DNA of 64,000 bases from Acinetobacter sichuanensis (GTDB lineage Bacteria; Pseudomonadota; Gammaproteobacteria; Pseudomonadales; Moraxellaceae): the NCBI RefSeq assembly GCF_003024515.2, contig NZ_PYIX02000003.1:1-64000 (forward strand), given 5' to 3'. Under the pieces are notes generated by a model. That model was not told the origin of the DNA, ran no database searches, and saw only the letters and a list, made by a program, of their open reading frames with translations. The first letter of the stretch is position 1, and the number at the start of each line of letters is the position of its first letter. Positions 7,847 to 17,219 of the stretch are shown in pieces. The position numbers were made by a program, and so were the translations under genes.

Positions 7847-8205
7847 TGGTGGAGATGGCGGGAGTTGAACCCGCGTCCGCCAACACTACACTCGAGAATA
7901 CTACATGCTTAGATATCGTTAATTATTTTAACGACAAGTGACCCAACGAACAGGGTACAAGCCGCGATCCTCTAAGTTTGGTATAAAGCCCCGAGGCTTG
8001 ACTTTATACGGACTTGTGTGCGTGCGCTTCGGTCGGGTTCACTGACCACAAGTATTCAGTGAAGCGGACAAACTGCCCTTAGGCAGCTAGAGCGTAAGAT
8101 TCGTCGTTTGCGACTAAAATATGCAAATTTGATTTACGAGAGAAAATGCGCTCTCGGCATGCATCTATGAGCTTCATCATCAGCGTCGAAGCCAAAAACA
8201 TCCCC
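7847..8205 (-). ncRNA. ssrA: Transfer-messenger RNA (tmRNA)
   Basis: The 5' end (GGGGATGTTTTTGGCTTCGA from 8205) and the 3' end (GTTCAACTCCCGCCATCT, then CCACCA ending at 7847) are the standard tRNA-like halves of one-piece tmRNA, total 359 bases. The tag reading frame runs from 8111 to 8079 and encodes ANDESYALAA followed by TAA, preceded in the product by the Ala carried on tmRNA. Together with SmpB (30516-30992) it rescues stalled ribosomes and marks the unfinished protein for proteolysis. Its 3' end is the integration site of the neighbouring element, which leaves the RNA intact. Confidence 0.97.
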
Positions 8206-8336
8206 TAGATAACAATGCAATCATAACATACATGTTGAAAATTACGCAGTGAATTTACGACATTTAAGTGAAATGATGCAATTGCTTACATCATTGCGTT
8301 AATATGAGTATTTTTCAAGGGTCAAAAACAAAAAAG

Positions 8337-9818
8337 ATGAGCTATTTACTCGCACTTGATCAAGGAACAACCTCTAGTAGAGCAATTATTTTTGATGAGC
8401 ATGGAAAAATCCATGCAACCGCACAACGTGAAATACAAATCAAGACCCCTAAATCAGGTTGGGTAGAGCAAGATGCGCAAGAAATTTGGACGACTCAAAT
8501 TGCTGTGGTACAACAAGCAATCGCATCTGCACGATTATTAGCCAAGGATGTCAAAGCTTTAGGTGTAACCAATCAACGTGAAACTACTGTGATTTGGGAT
8601 AAACGTACAGGTCGAGCTTTAGCTCCTGCAATTGTGTGGCAAGATCGGCGGGCAGTAGAGTGGTGTAATGACTTACTACAAAAAAACTATTTAGAAAAAA
8701 TACAAGATAAAACAGGTTTAAGAATAGATCCTTATTTTAGTGCTGGAAAATTAGTATGGTTATTGGAAAATATTGATGGACTCAGAGCACTTGCAGAGCA
8801 AGGGCATGTGGCTTTTGGTACAATTGATAGCTGGCTGATTTGGAACTTAACGCAAGGTTCAGAACATGTCATTGAAGCCAGTAATGCATCTCGAACAATG
8901 TTGATGAATTTAAAAAGTCAGCAATGGGATGATGAACTGATTGAGTTATTTAATATTCCACAATCAGTTTTACCTAAAATTATTGATTCAGATCAATATA
9001 TTTCCAACACAGCAGCAGGTTTATTGGGTGCTGAGATTCCGATTGCAGGTATTTTAGGAGACCAACAATCTGCATTATTTGGTCAGTCATGTTTTGAAGT
9101 CGGAACAGCAAAAAATACCTATGGCACGGGCTGTTTTATGCTGTTTAATACAGGTCATGACATTCAATACAGTCAAAATCAATTATTAAGTACATTGGCA
9201 TGGCGCTGCCAAAATCAGTCGAATTATGCACTTGAAGGCAGTGTGTTTATGGCTGGTGCGATTGTACAATGGCTTAGAGATGGTTTAGGCATTATCCGAA
9301 ATAGCACTGAAGTCGAAAAATTGGCGTGTAAGGTGAAAGATACCGATGGTGTTGTATTGGTTCCTGCATTTACGGGTTTAGGTGCGCCACATTGGGATAG
9401 TGAGGCGCGTGCTTTACTTTGTGGTATGTCACGAGGTACAAATAAATCTCATATTGCACGAGCAGCTTTAGAATCCATCGCATTTCAAGTTTCAGATGTA
9501 CTGACTGCCATGCAATCTGATATTTCACAACCATTAAAAGAGCTGCGTGTAGATGGTGGTGCAAGTCAAAATGATATGCTCATGCAATTTCAAGCAGACA
9601 TTTTAAATGTTCCTGTACTGCGCCCTAAACTTTTAGAGTCAACGGCTTGGGGTGCAGCAGCGATGGCAGGTTTGAAAATGGGGGTATTTTCAAATCTAAA
9701 TGAAATCTCTGAGTCTTGGCAGTTAGACCGAGCGTTTGAACCCAATATGCAAGAAGATGAACGACAGTTCCATTTACAACAATGGAATGATGCTTTGCAA
9801 AGAGCAAAAAGTCATTAA
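8337..9818 (+). CDS. glpK: Glycerol kinase
   Basis: Glycerol kinase phosphorylates glycerol to sn-glycerol 3-phosphate with ATP in the cytosol. The FGGY-family signature starts the protein: ALDQGTTSSRAIIFDEHG binds phosphate, and SGWVEQDAQEIW, NASRTML and GAPHWDSEARA are conserved further on. About 493 residues from the start chosen here, close to the usual 500. An ATG at 8304 is also in frame but would add an 11-residue extension not usual in the family; neither has a strong ribosome binding site. No glpF, glpD or glpR lies next to it, so it is a solitary gene here. It is divergent from ssrA and ends in a hairpin shared with the convergent monooxygenase gene. Confidence 0.95.
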   Translation: MSYLLALDQGTTSSRAIIFDEHGKIHATAQREIQIKTPKSGWVEQDAQEIWTTQIAVVQQAIASARLLAKDVKALGVTNQRETTVIWDKRTGRALAPAIVWQDRRAVEWCNDLLQKNYLEKIQDKTGLRIDPYFSAGKLVWLLENIDGLRALAEQGHVAFGTIDSWLIWNLTQGSEHVIEASNASRTMLMNLKSQQWDDELIELFNIPQSVLPKIIDSDQYISNTAAGLLGAEIPIAGILGDQQSALFGQSCFEVGTAKNTYGTGCFMLFNTGHDIQYSQNQLLSTLAWRCQNQSNYALEGSVFMAGAIVQWLRDGLGIIRNSTEVEKLACKVKDTDGVVLVPAFTGLGAPHWDSEARALLCGMSRGTNKSHIARAALESIAFQVSDVLTAMQSDISQPLKELRVDGGASQNDMLMQFQADILNVPVLRPKLLESTAWGAAAMAGLKMGVFSNLNEISESWQLDRAFEPNMQEDERQFHLQQWNDALQRAKSH

Positions 9819-9852
9819 ATGATTTACAGGTGCTTATTTCATTCATTAACCT

Positions 9853-9886
9853 AAAAAAGATGCTGATTATTTACAGCATCTTTTTA
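9853..9886. terminator. Bidirectional terminator between glpK and the monooxygenase gene
   Basis: A 12-bp stem, AAAAAGATGCTG (9854-9865) with CAGCATCTTTTT (9874-9885), has A and T tracts on its two sides, so it can end transcripts from both convergent genes. Confidence 0.8.
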
Positions 9887-9896
9887 GATCTTGGAT

Positions 9897-11276
9897 TTAA
9901 ACGGTATTGAGCGCTTCAAAGCGAAATGAAGCGCCTCGGTGTTCTTCTGGTAAATACGCCCCACGCCCAAAAAGCTTTTCACGTAAAGTTCCTTCACGAT
10001 AATCTTTTTGATAGACGCCGCGTTTTTGTAGTTCAGGAACAACATATTCCACCACATCTTCAAAAGTTTGATGCGCCAAGATATACGCTAAATTAAGTCC
10101 ATCAATGTCTGTATCTTCAACCCATTCCTGTAAACGATCTGCCACAGTATGAGCAGCACCGACAATAACAGGTCCATTACCACCCACACTTGTCCATTTT
10201 GCGATTTCTTCAATCGTCCAAACTCGATTTGGGTCAGCTTTAACATAAGAATTTAATAAAGACTGAATCGCATTGGTTTCAATATATTCAACTTGATCAG
10301 TTGATTGATATTGAGAAAAATCTACACCTGTCCAACCAGAAACTAGCGTTAGTCCACCATCATAACTGCCATAGCTTTGATATTCTTCAAATTTACTTTG
10401 TGCTTTAGCATCAGTTTCATCAACAACAATAGAAAGCATGGTATAAATTAAAACGGATTTTGGGTCTCGACCTTCTTCGACCAGTTTGGAACGAATGCCT
10501 TGTACAAGTTGTTTAACCGCAGTTTTGGTGGGTGCAGAAATAAATACACATTCAGCATTTTGGCTTGCAAAACTTTGACCACGATGAGAAGCACCTGCTT
10601 GATATAAAACAGGTGTGCGCTGTGGTGATGGTTCACAAATATGAATGCCTGGGACTGTAAAATATTGCCCTTCATGTTCAATGGGATGAACTTTATTGAA
10701 ATCGGCAAAAACACCACGCTTTTTATCACGTATTACGGCATCATTTTCCCATGAACCTTCCCAAAGCTTATATAAAACTTCTAAATATTCATCAGCGATA
10801 TCATAGCGATTATCATGTGTAACTTGAGTTTTTAAACCAAGATTTTTCGAACCACTTTCTAAATAAGAGGTGACAATATTCCAACCTGCACGTCCTTTGG
10901 TCAGATGGTCTAAAGTACTCATCCTTCTTGCAAAAGGATAGGGATGCTCAAATGAAATGGATGTTGTTACACCAAAGCCTAAGTGTTTGGTGACAGCTGC
11001 CATTGCAGGCACAATCTGTAAGGGATCATTGACTGGAACTTGTACTGCACCTGTTAGCGCATGTTGAGCATTGCCATGATAAACATCATAAATGCCTAAA
11101 ACGTCGGCAAGAAAAATACCATCGAATTTACCGCGTTCTAAAATTTTAGCTAAATCAGTCCAATATTCTAGATCTTTATACTCTGTAGAACGATCAAGCG
11201 GATGTCGCCATAAACCAGGTGATTGATGCGCAACACAATTCATTTCAAAAGCATTAAAGCGGATTTGTTTGGTCAT
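9897..11276 (-). CDS. NtaA/SnaA/DszA-family FMN-dependent monooxygenase
   Basis: This 459-residue protein belongs to the bacterial luciferase-like two-component monooxygenases that use FMNH2 and O2. Typical elements are the N-terminal MNCVAHQSPGLWRHP, FDGIFLADVLGIYDVY, the segment GRAGWNIVTSYL and EPSPQRTPVLYQAGAS. Relatives include NtaA (nitrilotriacetate), SnaA (pristinamycin) and DszA (dibenzothiophene sulfone) enzymes, so the substrate cannot be set from sequence. The neighbouring divergent SfnB/DszC-type genes point to desulfurization of organosulfur compounds. No FMN reductase is next to it, so reduced flavin must come from elsewhere in the genome. Confidence 0.9.
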   Translation of the reverse strand: MTKQIRFNAFEMNCVAHQSPGLWRHPLDRSTEYKDLEYWTDLAKILERGKFDGIFLADVLGIYDVYHGNAQHALTGAVQVPVNDPLQIVPAMAAVTKHLGFGVTTSISFEHPYPFARRMSTLDHLTKGRAGWNIVTSYLESGSKNLGLKTQVTHDNRYDIADEYLEVLYKLWEGSWENDAVIRDKKRGVFADFNKVHPIEHEGQYFTVPGIHICEPSPQRTPVLYQAGASHRGQSFASQNAECVFISAPTKTAVKQLVQGIRSKLVEEGRDPKSVLIYTMLSIVVDETDAKAQSKFEEYQSYGSYDGGLTLVSGWTGVDFSQYQSTDQVEYIETNAIQSLLNSYVKADPNRVWTIEEIAKWTSVGGNGPVIVGAAHTVADRLQEWVEDTDIDGLNLAYILAHQTFEDVVEYVVPELQKRGVYQKDYREGTLREKLFGRGAYLPEEHRGASFRFEALNTV

Positions 11277-11575
11277 AATAATAAAAATCTTAGTGGATAT
11301 TTTTATCTTATAAAAAATAAATGCATTATTTTATATTTAAAGCTGAGATATAAATCTGTTTTTTTACTTATGAAAATACTTGTAAATGATATCAGTTAAT
11401 CTTTTTATTTATAAATAAAAAGATTTTTTACTTAATATTTTGATTATTAATTGAATATTTCTTATTTTTAATTTTTTTATTCTATTTAAAATGAATTGCT
11501 TTTCATCTTAATATATAAGTGAATAATAATATTGGTGCTAGTTTTAATATAGAAAATCAAACTAGGGAAATCTAA
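11277..11575. promoter_or_regulatory. Divergent promoter region of the sulfur-scavenging genes
   Basis: A very AT-rich 299-bp space between the divergent monooxygenase and SfnB-type genes, with no coding signal. It must carry both promoters. I could not pick out a clear operator, and no regulator gene sits next to the cluster. Confidence 0.5.
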
Positions 11576-12826
11576 ATGACAGCAAAGATTAATATCCAAT
11601 TAAATTCAGCAGAAAATATTCCAAAAGAATTTTATTTATTAAAAAATAAAGCACATATTATTCAAAATGATGCTGAGGCAATCCAAATTGCTCAAAATTT
11701 GGCGCAAGAATTTAAAAAGGAAGCAGCAATTCGAGACCATGAACGGCGTTTACCCTTAATCGAAATTGAAAAATATTCACAGTCTGGTTTATGGGGAATT
11801 ACCATTCCTAAGCAATTTGGTGGGGCAGGTGTGAGTTATAAAACGCTTGCTGAAGTTGTGAAAACGATTTCGAGTGCTGACTCTTCATTGGGGCAAATCG
11901 CCCAAAATCATTGGGCTTTTGTTGAACATATTCGTTTAGATGCAACACTTGAACAGCAAGCTTTTTTCTTTGATCAAGTGCTACAAGGACATCGTTTAGG
12001 TAATGCATTTTCAGAAAAAAGTTCGAAAACTGTTGCAGATTTAACCACAACAATTGAATTTAAGGAGGATCATGCTGTAGTAACGGGTCAGAAATTTTTT
12101 GCAACAGGTGCACTTTTAGCACATTGGATTCCTGTGGTTGCTGTGAGTTCTGAAGGAAAACCTTTTGCCGCTTTAATTCCACAACATCGTGAAGGTTTAA
12201 CCATTAGCAATGATTGGAGTGGTTTTGGACAGCGAACAACGGTGAGTGGTTCTGTCACTCTAGATCATGTAAAAGTTGATTTGGAAAATATTGTTCCAAT
12301 TTATCAAGCCTTTGAACGTCATACTGCGGCAGGTGCTATTTCTCAGTTTATTCAAGCCGCAGTTGATGCGGGCATTGCACGTGGTGCAATTCAAGAAACC
12401 ATTGATTATGTACGCCAATATACTCGCCCTTGGATTGATTCTGGTTTAGAAAAAGCGACAGATGATCCTTATACCATTGCCAATATTGGCGAATTAAAAA
12501 TAAAACTACGTGCTGCTGAAGCTGTTTTAGACTTAGCTGCATTGGCAATAGATGCGGCTTTAGCCGAACCTTCTGAGCATCATGTTAATGAAGCAACTTT
12601 GTTAAATGCTGAAGCGAAAGTATTAACCACCGAAATTGCGTTATTAGCAGCCAATAAATTATTTGAACTTTCGGGTACACGTTCTACTTTGTCAGAATTA
12701 AATTTAGACCGTCATTGGCGCAACGCAAGAACACATACTTTGCATGATCCTGTACGTTGGAAATTAAATATCGTAGGCAATTATTATTTAAATGATATTC
12801 CACCACCACGTCATGCTTGGAGCTAA
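11576..12826 (+). CDS. sfnB: SfnB-family acyl-CoA dehydrogenase-fold sulfur acquisition oxidoreductase
   Basis: A 416-residue flavoprotein with the acyl-CoA dehydrogenase fold. The N-terminal helical domain contains LWGITIPKQFGGAGVSY, the middle beta domain ends in WSGFGQRTTVSGS, and the C-terminal domain carries LFELSGTRST. This is the pattern of the SfnB/DszC branch, which acts as flavin-dependent monooxygenases on organosulfur compounds (for example dimethyl sulfone or related sulfur sources) rather than as true acyl-CoA dehydrogenases. A good ribosome binding site (GGGAAA) precedes the ATG. It is followed after 13 bases by a second member of the same family. The symbol is by family; the actual substrate is unknown. 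Confidence 0.8.
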   Translation: MTAKINIQLNSAENIPKEFYLLKNKAHIIQNDAEAIQIAQNLAQEFKKEAAIRDHERRLPLIEIEKYSQSGLWGITIPKQFGGAGVSYKTLAEVVKTISSADSSLGQIAQNHWAFVEHIRLDATLEQQAFFFDQVLQGHRLGNAFSEKSSKTVADLTTTIEFKEDHAVVTGQKFFATGALLAHWIPVVAVSSEGKPFAALIPQHREGLTISNDWSGFGQRTTVSGSVTLDHVKVDLENIVPIYQAFERHTAAGAISQFIQAAVDAGIARGAIQETIDYVRQYTRPWIDSGLEKATDDPYTIANIGELKIKLRAAEAVLDLAALAIDAALAEPSEHHVNEATLLNAEAKVLTTEIALLAANKLFELSGTRSTLSELNLDRHWRNARTHTLHDPVRWKLNIVGNYYLNDIPPPRHAWS

Positions 12827-12839
12827 TAGGAGAATAACA

Positions 12840-14093
12840 ATGACAACATTTACACAAAATCATGAGCTTTCTTTGGGTGGAAACTATGAGCAAGTTGCCC
12901 AAAAGTTTCGCCCAATTTTTTCTAAAATTGCAGAGGGTATTTTAGAGCGAGAAAAAAACCGTATTTTACCAACCGAGCAAATTGAGTGGTTGAAGCATGC
13001 GGGCTTTGGGGCTGTGCGTGTCCCTGTACAATATGGCGGTGAAGGTTTATCTCAACGTCAGTTATTTCAGCTACTGATCGAATTAGCAACGGCTGACTCA
13101 AATATTGTACAAGCATTGCGTGGGCATTTTGCTTTTGTGGAGGATCGTTTGGTTGTCCATAGAGATTCTTCCCAAGAAATTTGGTTTAAGCGTTTTGTAC
13201 AAGGTGATTTGGTGGGGAATGCATGGACTGAAATTGGCAAAGTTGAAATTGGCGATGTCGTTACACGTGTTTCACAAAATCAACAAGGTAAGTTAGTGGT
13301 AAATGGTGAAAAATTCTATTCAACAGGAACTATTTTTGCAGATTGGATCGACCTTTTTGCTTATGATGAAACCTTAGATCAACATGTGATTGCGGCTGTA
13401 TCGACACATGATCAGGGTATTTTGATAACAGATGATTGGGATGGATTTGGGCAAAAAACCACGGGCAGTGGCTCACTCAAAATTAATCAAGTTCCGATTG
13501 AGCGTGATCATATTTTGTCATTTGAACAGCGTTTTAAATATCAAACAGCCTATTATCAAGTCTTTCATTTAGCCACTTTGGCAGGTATTGCATTGAGTGC
13601 AGTTGAAACTTTTTCAGAGGAAGTTCGCCAACGCACACGTATTTTTAGTCATGGCAATGCAGATCTGGTTCGTCATGATCCACAAGTCTTACAAGTGATT
13701 GGTAAAGCATCTGCACAAGCTTTTGCGAGTCAATCTATTGCATTAACAGCGGCAGAAACTTTAGATACCGCATATTTAAGTCATTTTCAAAATAATGATA
13801 TTTTAGATCAAAAAGCCAACAATGCAGCTGAGCTAGAGTCATCACAAGGGCAGGTGGTGATTGCAGATTTGGTTTTAGATTTAACTACATCTTTATTTAA
13901 TGCTTTAGGCGCATCTGCAAGTACAACAGCAAAACAATTAGACCGTTTTTGGCGTAATGCACGTGTAGTTTCTTCACATAATCCACTTATTTATAAAGAA
14001 AAAGTGATCGGGGATTGGTTGGTAAATCAAACACCTTTACCTTTTGTTTGGCAGATCGGAAATAGCCCATTGGCAAAACATATTTCTGCTTAA
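12840..14093 (+). CDS. DszC-like acyl-CoA dehydrogenase-family monooxygenase
   Basis: The 417-residue product is a paralogue of the preceding SfnB-type protein, with matching landmarks: FGAVRVPVQYGGEGLS, WDGFGQKTTGSGS and LFNALGASAS. The start at 12840 is chosen because AGGAG lies just upstream; an ATG at 12792 would overlap the previous gene. It likely forms the second flavin monooxygenase of the organosulfur pathway, in one operon with the gene before. As with its neighbour, a partner flavin reductase is not encoded nearby. A hairpin terminator follows. Confidence 0.85.
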   Translation: MTTFTQNHELSLGGNYEQVAQKFRPIFSKIAEGILEREKNRILPTEQIEWLKHAGFGAVRVPVQYGGEGLSQRQLFQLLIELATADSNIVQALRGHFAFVEDRLVVHRDSSQEIWFKRFVQGDLVGNAWTEIGKVEIGDVVTRVSQNQQGKLVVNGEKFYSTGTIFADWIDLFAYDETLDQHVIAAVSTHDQGILITDDWDGFGQKTTGSGSLKINQVPIERDHILSFEQRFKYQTAYYQVFHLATLAGIALSAVETFSEEVRQRTRIFSHGNADLVRHDPQVLQVIGKASAQAFASQSIALTAAETLDTAYLSHFQNNDILDQKANNAAELESSQGQVVIADLVLDLTTSLFNALGASASTTAKQLDRFWRNARVVSSHNPLIYKEKVIGDWLVNQTPLPFVWQIGNSPLAKHISA

Positions 14094-14113
14094 TATCCGT
14101 ACTTGGCTAATTC

Positions 14114-14147
14114 GGAGCTTTCATTTTACAATGAAGGCTCTTTTTTT
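14114..14147 (+). terminator. Terminator of the sfnB operon
   Basis: The stem GAGCTTTCATT/AATGAAGGCTC (14115-14125 with 14130-14140, one G-U pair) is followed by seven T. It lies 21 bases after the stop codon. Confidence 0.8.
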
Positions 14148-14261
14148 ATGGTGATCATCTAACAAGTGGCGTTATAACATAAATGTAAAATAGAGAATGA
14201 AAAGATGGAAATTTCACAGTTTAAAATGCCAAGATAAGTCTAAAAAGCAACAATGAAACGA

Positions 14262-14293
14262 AAAAATAAAACCCGCTAATTTGGGCGGGTTGA
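14262..14293 (-). terminator. Terminator of panD
   Basis: Read on the minus strand, AACCCGC (14291-14285) pairs with GCGGGTT (14276-14270), followed by a T-rich tail. It lies about 30 bases beyond the panD stop. Confidence 0.75.
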
Positions 14294-14320
14294 ATTCAAT
14301 TCTAGATGAGTATTTTTAGT

Positions 14321-14701
14321 TTAAGCAACTTGTACAGGAATACAGTTCGCTGTGTGATTGACTGTATTGTCTGGATTTGCATATACAAGACGTGGTTTAT
14401 GTGCATCTGCTTCTGCATTGGTAAAGTCACCAAATGTTGCGATAATCATTAAATCGCCAACATCAGCTTGAAGTGCAGCACCGCCATTAACTGAAATAAT
14501 GCCTGAACCTTCTTCACCACGAATCGCATAAGTTGTGAAGCGCTTACCATTGGTGACATTCCACATATGAATTTCTTCATATTCGCGGATACCAGCTAAA
14601 TCTAAAAGAATGCCATCGATTGCACAAGAACCTTCATAATGTAATTCTGCTTGTGTAACGACACAACGGTGGATTTTAGCTTTTAATAAACGAGATAGCA
14701 T
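14321..14701 (-). CDS. panD: Aspartate 1-decarboxylase precursor
   Basis: PanD decarboxylates L-aspartate to beta-alanine for pantothenate and coenzyme A synthesis. The 126-residue proenzyme has the self-cleavage site G24-S25 ([10 protein letters not shown]), which yields the pyruvoyl cofactor, and the substrate residues around IRGEEGSG and NGGAA. Length and landmarks fit the family exactly. A strong AGGAG ribosome binding site lies upstream of the ATG. It is monocistronic here, with its own terminator, away from panB/panC. Confidence 0.97.
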   Translation of the reverse strand: MLSRLLKAKIHRCVVTQAELHYEGSCAIDGILLDLAGIREYEEIHMWNVTNGKRFTTYAIRGEEGSGIISVNGGAALQADVGDLMIIATFGDFTNAEADAHKPRLVYANPDNTVNHTANCIPVQVA

Positions 14702-14850
14702 GGCTTGCGTCTCCTAGTTGTCCTACGACAGTTATATGTAATTAAACAATAACCTTTACAATGGGATACTTTCGAAAGCGCATTTTGCTCTTAAAATAAC
14801 CACATAGCAAGAAAAATTGTTTAACAAAGCTTTATTTTAATAAATGGAAA

Positions 14851-15429
14851 TCAAGGTTTATATGCATTGATTTGATTCATTGCTTGTTGAATCTCACCAT
14901 TGACTAAAAGTTTAGCCTTACTTAAAGCATGATGCAGGGCATCATCCATTAAATTTTGCTCACTACTTGGTGCACGACCTAAGACATGCCCAGAAACTTT
15001 TTCTTTTGAGCCGGGATGACCGATACCAATACGTAAGCGATGAAAGTTTGCACCAATATGTGGGACGATATCACGTAAACCATTGTGACCACCGTGACCA
15101 CCACCTGTTTTTAAGCGAATGATACCTGGATCCATATCCAATTCATCATGTGCGATCAAAATTTCTTCAGGTTTAATTTGGTAAAATTTGGCGAAAGGTA
15201 CAACACTTTGACCGACAAGGTTCATAAAGGTTGTTGGTAATAACAGACGAACGTCTTGACCTTCAATGTTACCACGACCACTGATGCCTTTATATTTAGG
15301 ATCAGCTTTGAGTTGAATGCCATATTGTTCTGCAAGGCGTTCCACGAACCAGAAGCCAGCATTATGGCGGGTTTGGGCATACTCAGAACCTGGATTACCC
15401 AAACCGACAATCAGTGAAAGTTTACTCAC
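14851..15429 (-). CDS. pth: Peptidyl-tRNA hydrolase
   Basis: Pth recycles peptidyl-tRNAs released early from ribosomes by cutting the ester bond. The 192-residue protein begins with VGLGNPGSEYAQTRHNAGFW, which contains the conserved N and catalytic His (RHNAGF), and later has AHDELD, GGHGGHNGLRD and RLRIGIGHP, all family hallmarks. Length is normal (about 190-195). It is the last gene of the minus-strand run prs-rplY-pth, with 20 bases between it and rplY, consistent with cotranscription. Confidence 0.97.
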   Translation of the reverse strand: MSKLSLIVGLGNPGSEYAQTRHNAGFWFVERLAEQYGIQLKADPKYKGISGRGNIEGQDVRLLLPTTFMNLVGQSVVPFAKFYQIKPEEILIAHDELDMDPGIIRLKTGGGHGGHNGLRDIVPHIGANFHRLRIGIGHPGSKEKVSGHVLGRAPSSEQNLMDDALHHALSKAKLLVNGEIQQAMNQINAYKP

Positions 15430-15449
15430 TCATTTACACCATTTAACAC

Positions 15450-15746
15450 TTATGCGCGTTTGAAGTCAGCGTGCATTGGCGTGTTTTTAGCAGGGTGACG
15501 TTGTAACGCTTGGATTTTAACGCTTTCAACTTTACCTTCGATGTTGATTTCAACAACTTCTTCAAAGAAAGCATTGCTTTCTAAAGCTTTAACAAGCTCA
15601 CGAAGTTCTAAAGTAACTGCTACAGGCTCAGCAGCACCACCGTAGATGATTGCTGGAACTTTAGCTTGATGACGAAGGCGGCGGCTCGAACCTTTCCCTT
15701 GAACTGCTTCTTCACGTGCTACTGCATTTAATACGAAGTTTGCCAT
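15450..15746 (-). CDS. rplY: 50S ribosomal protein L25
   Basis: The 98-residue protein matches the short form of L25, which binds 5S rRNA in the large ribosomal subunit. The N-terminal segment GKGSSRRLRHQAKVPAIIYG and the C-terminal HPAKNTPMHADFKRA are characteristic. It lacks the CTC extension of longer L25 proteins. It lies between prs and pth. The prs-rplY gap holds a hairpin (AAAGCCC/GGGCTTT, 15803-15828) without a T-run, so read-through is likely. Confidence 0.96.
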   Translation of the reverse strand: MANFVLNAVAREEAVQGKGSSRRLRHQAKVPAIIYGGAAEPVAVTLELRELVKALESNAFFEEVVEINIEGKVESVKIQALQRHPAKNTPMHADFKRA

Positions 15747-15843
15747 GATTAGACATCCTATTTAAGTTTAATTGACTGAACTTTCGACCAGTCCAGTGAT
15801 AGAAAGCCCCACCAAAGGGCAGGGCTTTGAAAATTTCGCGCTA

Positions 15844-16797
15844 TTATAGATAAGAATCAAACATTGCGCTAATAGATTCTTCGTTGTTGATACGACGAAT
15901 TGTTTCAGCAACCATACTTGCTACTGAAACTTGGCGAATCTTACCAAGTTTTAAAGCTTCTTCAGAAAGTGGAATGGTGTCAGTAACAACCAATTCATCA
16001 ATCACAGATTTACTTAAATTTTCAAGTGCTTTACCAGAAAGTACTGGGTGAGTTGCGTAAGCAACCACTTTACGAGCACCAAAAGTTTTGAGTGCATCAG
16101 CAGCTTTACACAATGTACCTGCTGTATCGACCATGTCATCGACAATCACACAATCACGGTCTTTCACATCACCAATCAAATGCATCACTTGTGATTCATT
16201 CGCTTTTTGACGACGTTTATCGATGATTGCAAGATCAATATCACCCATTTGTTTTGCAACTGCACGTGCACGAACTACACCACCAACGTCAGGTGAAACC
16301 ACCATTAAGTTGTGATGCTGTTGTTGACGTAAGTCAGCAAGTAACGCAGGTGTACCGTAGATGTTATCTACAGGAATATCGAAGAAACCTTGGATTTGGT
16401 CAGCATGCAAGTCGATCATCACCACACGGTCAATCCCAACTGTTGTTAGCATATCTGCAACAACTTTTGCGGTAATTGGAACACGTGTAGAACGAGGACG
16501 ACGGTCTTGACGAGCGTAACCGAAGTAAGGAATCACGGCAGTGATACGACCAGCACTTGCACGACGCAAAGCATCAGCCATAACCAAGATTTCCATAAGG
16601 TTGTCATTGGTTGGGGCACAAGTAGGCTGTACGATAAATACGTCTTTACCACGCACATTTTCAGTAATTTCGACAGTGATTTCACCATCAGAAAATTTAC
16701 CTACGGCAGCAGCTCCCAATGGGATATGCAAATGGCTTACGACTTTTTGGGCGAATTGCGGATGCGCTGATCCACTAAAAACGACAAGATTGGGCAT
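15844..16797 (-). CDS. prs: Ribose-phosphate pyrophosphokinase
   Basis: Prs makes PRPP from ribose 5-phosphate and ATP, feeding purine, pyrimidine, histidine, tryptophan and NAD synthesis. The 317-residue protein is of standard length. Landmarks are SDGEITVEI near the N-terminus, GYARQDRR, the metal- and substrate-binding [14 protein letters not shown], the flexible-loop KRR and the PRPP-binding loop [10 protein letters not shown]. It lies 38 bases downstream of the last of four tRNA-Gln genes on the same strand, so its mRNA leader is probably made by processing of a tRNA-containing transcript. Confidence 0.97.
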   Translation of the reverse strand: MPNLVVFSGSAHPQFAQKVVSHLHIPLGAAAVGKFSDGEITVEITENVRGKDVFIVQPTCAPTNDNLMEILVMADALRRASAGRITAVIPYFGYARQDRRPRSTRVPITAKVVADMLTTVGIDRVVMIDLHADQIQGFFDIPVDNIYGTPALLADLRQQQHHNLMVVSPDVGGVVRARAVAKQMGDIDLAIIDKRRQKANESQVMHLIGDVKDRDCVIVDDMVDTAGTLCKAADALKTFGARKVVAYATHPVLSGKALENLSKSVIDELVVTDTIPLSEEALKLGKIRQVSVASMVAETIRRINNEESISAMFDSYL

Positions 16798-16834
16798 GAA
16801 GCACCCTTGGCGGTTGGCAAAATTTGAAAATAGA

Positions 16835-16909
16835 TGGCAGGGGCGGCTGGATTCGAACCAACGGATGCCGAGATCAAAACCCGGTGCCTTACCACTTGGC
16901 GACGCCCCT
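16835..16909 (-). tRNA. tRNA-Gln (TTG), copy 4 of 4
   Basis: A 75-base cloverleaf with encoded CCA. The acceptor stem is AGGGGCG/CGCCCCT, the anticodon loop is TTTTGAT with anticodon TTG, and the T-arm contains GGTTCGAATCC. It is identical to the three upstream copies and is the one nearest prs. Confidence 0.97.
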
Positions 16910-17000
16910 AATGCGGCAGAATTTTAGTATTTTTGCTTGTTCATGTCAAGGAATATCGACATTTTAAACAAATTACCATGTTCTGTCTTTTTTGAGAAAA

Positions 17001-17075
17001 TGGCAGGGGCGGCTGGATTCGAACCAACGGATGCCGAGATCAAAACCCGGTGCCTTACCACTTGGCGACGCCCCT
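17001..17075 (-). tRNA. tRNA-Gln (TTG), copy 3 of 4
   Basis: Same 75-base sequence as the other three copies, anticodon TTG, CCA encoded. The spacer to copy 4 is 91 bases and to copy 2 is 32 bases. Confidence 0.97.
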
Positions 17076-17107
17076 AATTTGATGTGTTGTTCTTTCATAC
17101 TCTGTAA

Positions 17108-17182
17108 TGGCAGGGGCGGCTGGATTCGAACCAACGGATGCCGAGATCAAAACCCGGTGCCTTACCACTTGGCGACGCCCCT
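17108..17182 (-). tRNA. tRNA-Gln (TTG), copy 2 of 4
   Basis: Same 75-base sequence and anticodon TTG, with CCA encoded. It is separated from copy 1 by 37 bases. Confidence 0.97.
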
Positions 17183-17219
17183 ATTACAGTGATGAACAAA
17201 CATCTACAGATGAAAATGA

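Noticed and set aside
7673..7941. Two plus-strand open frames across the ssrA 3' end
   Set aside because: They run antisense through the tmRNA tRNA-like part; the RNELNPRPP-like peptide is the familiar product of reading a tRNA-like sequence.
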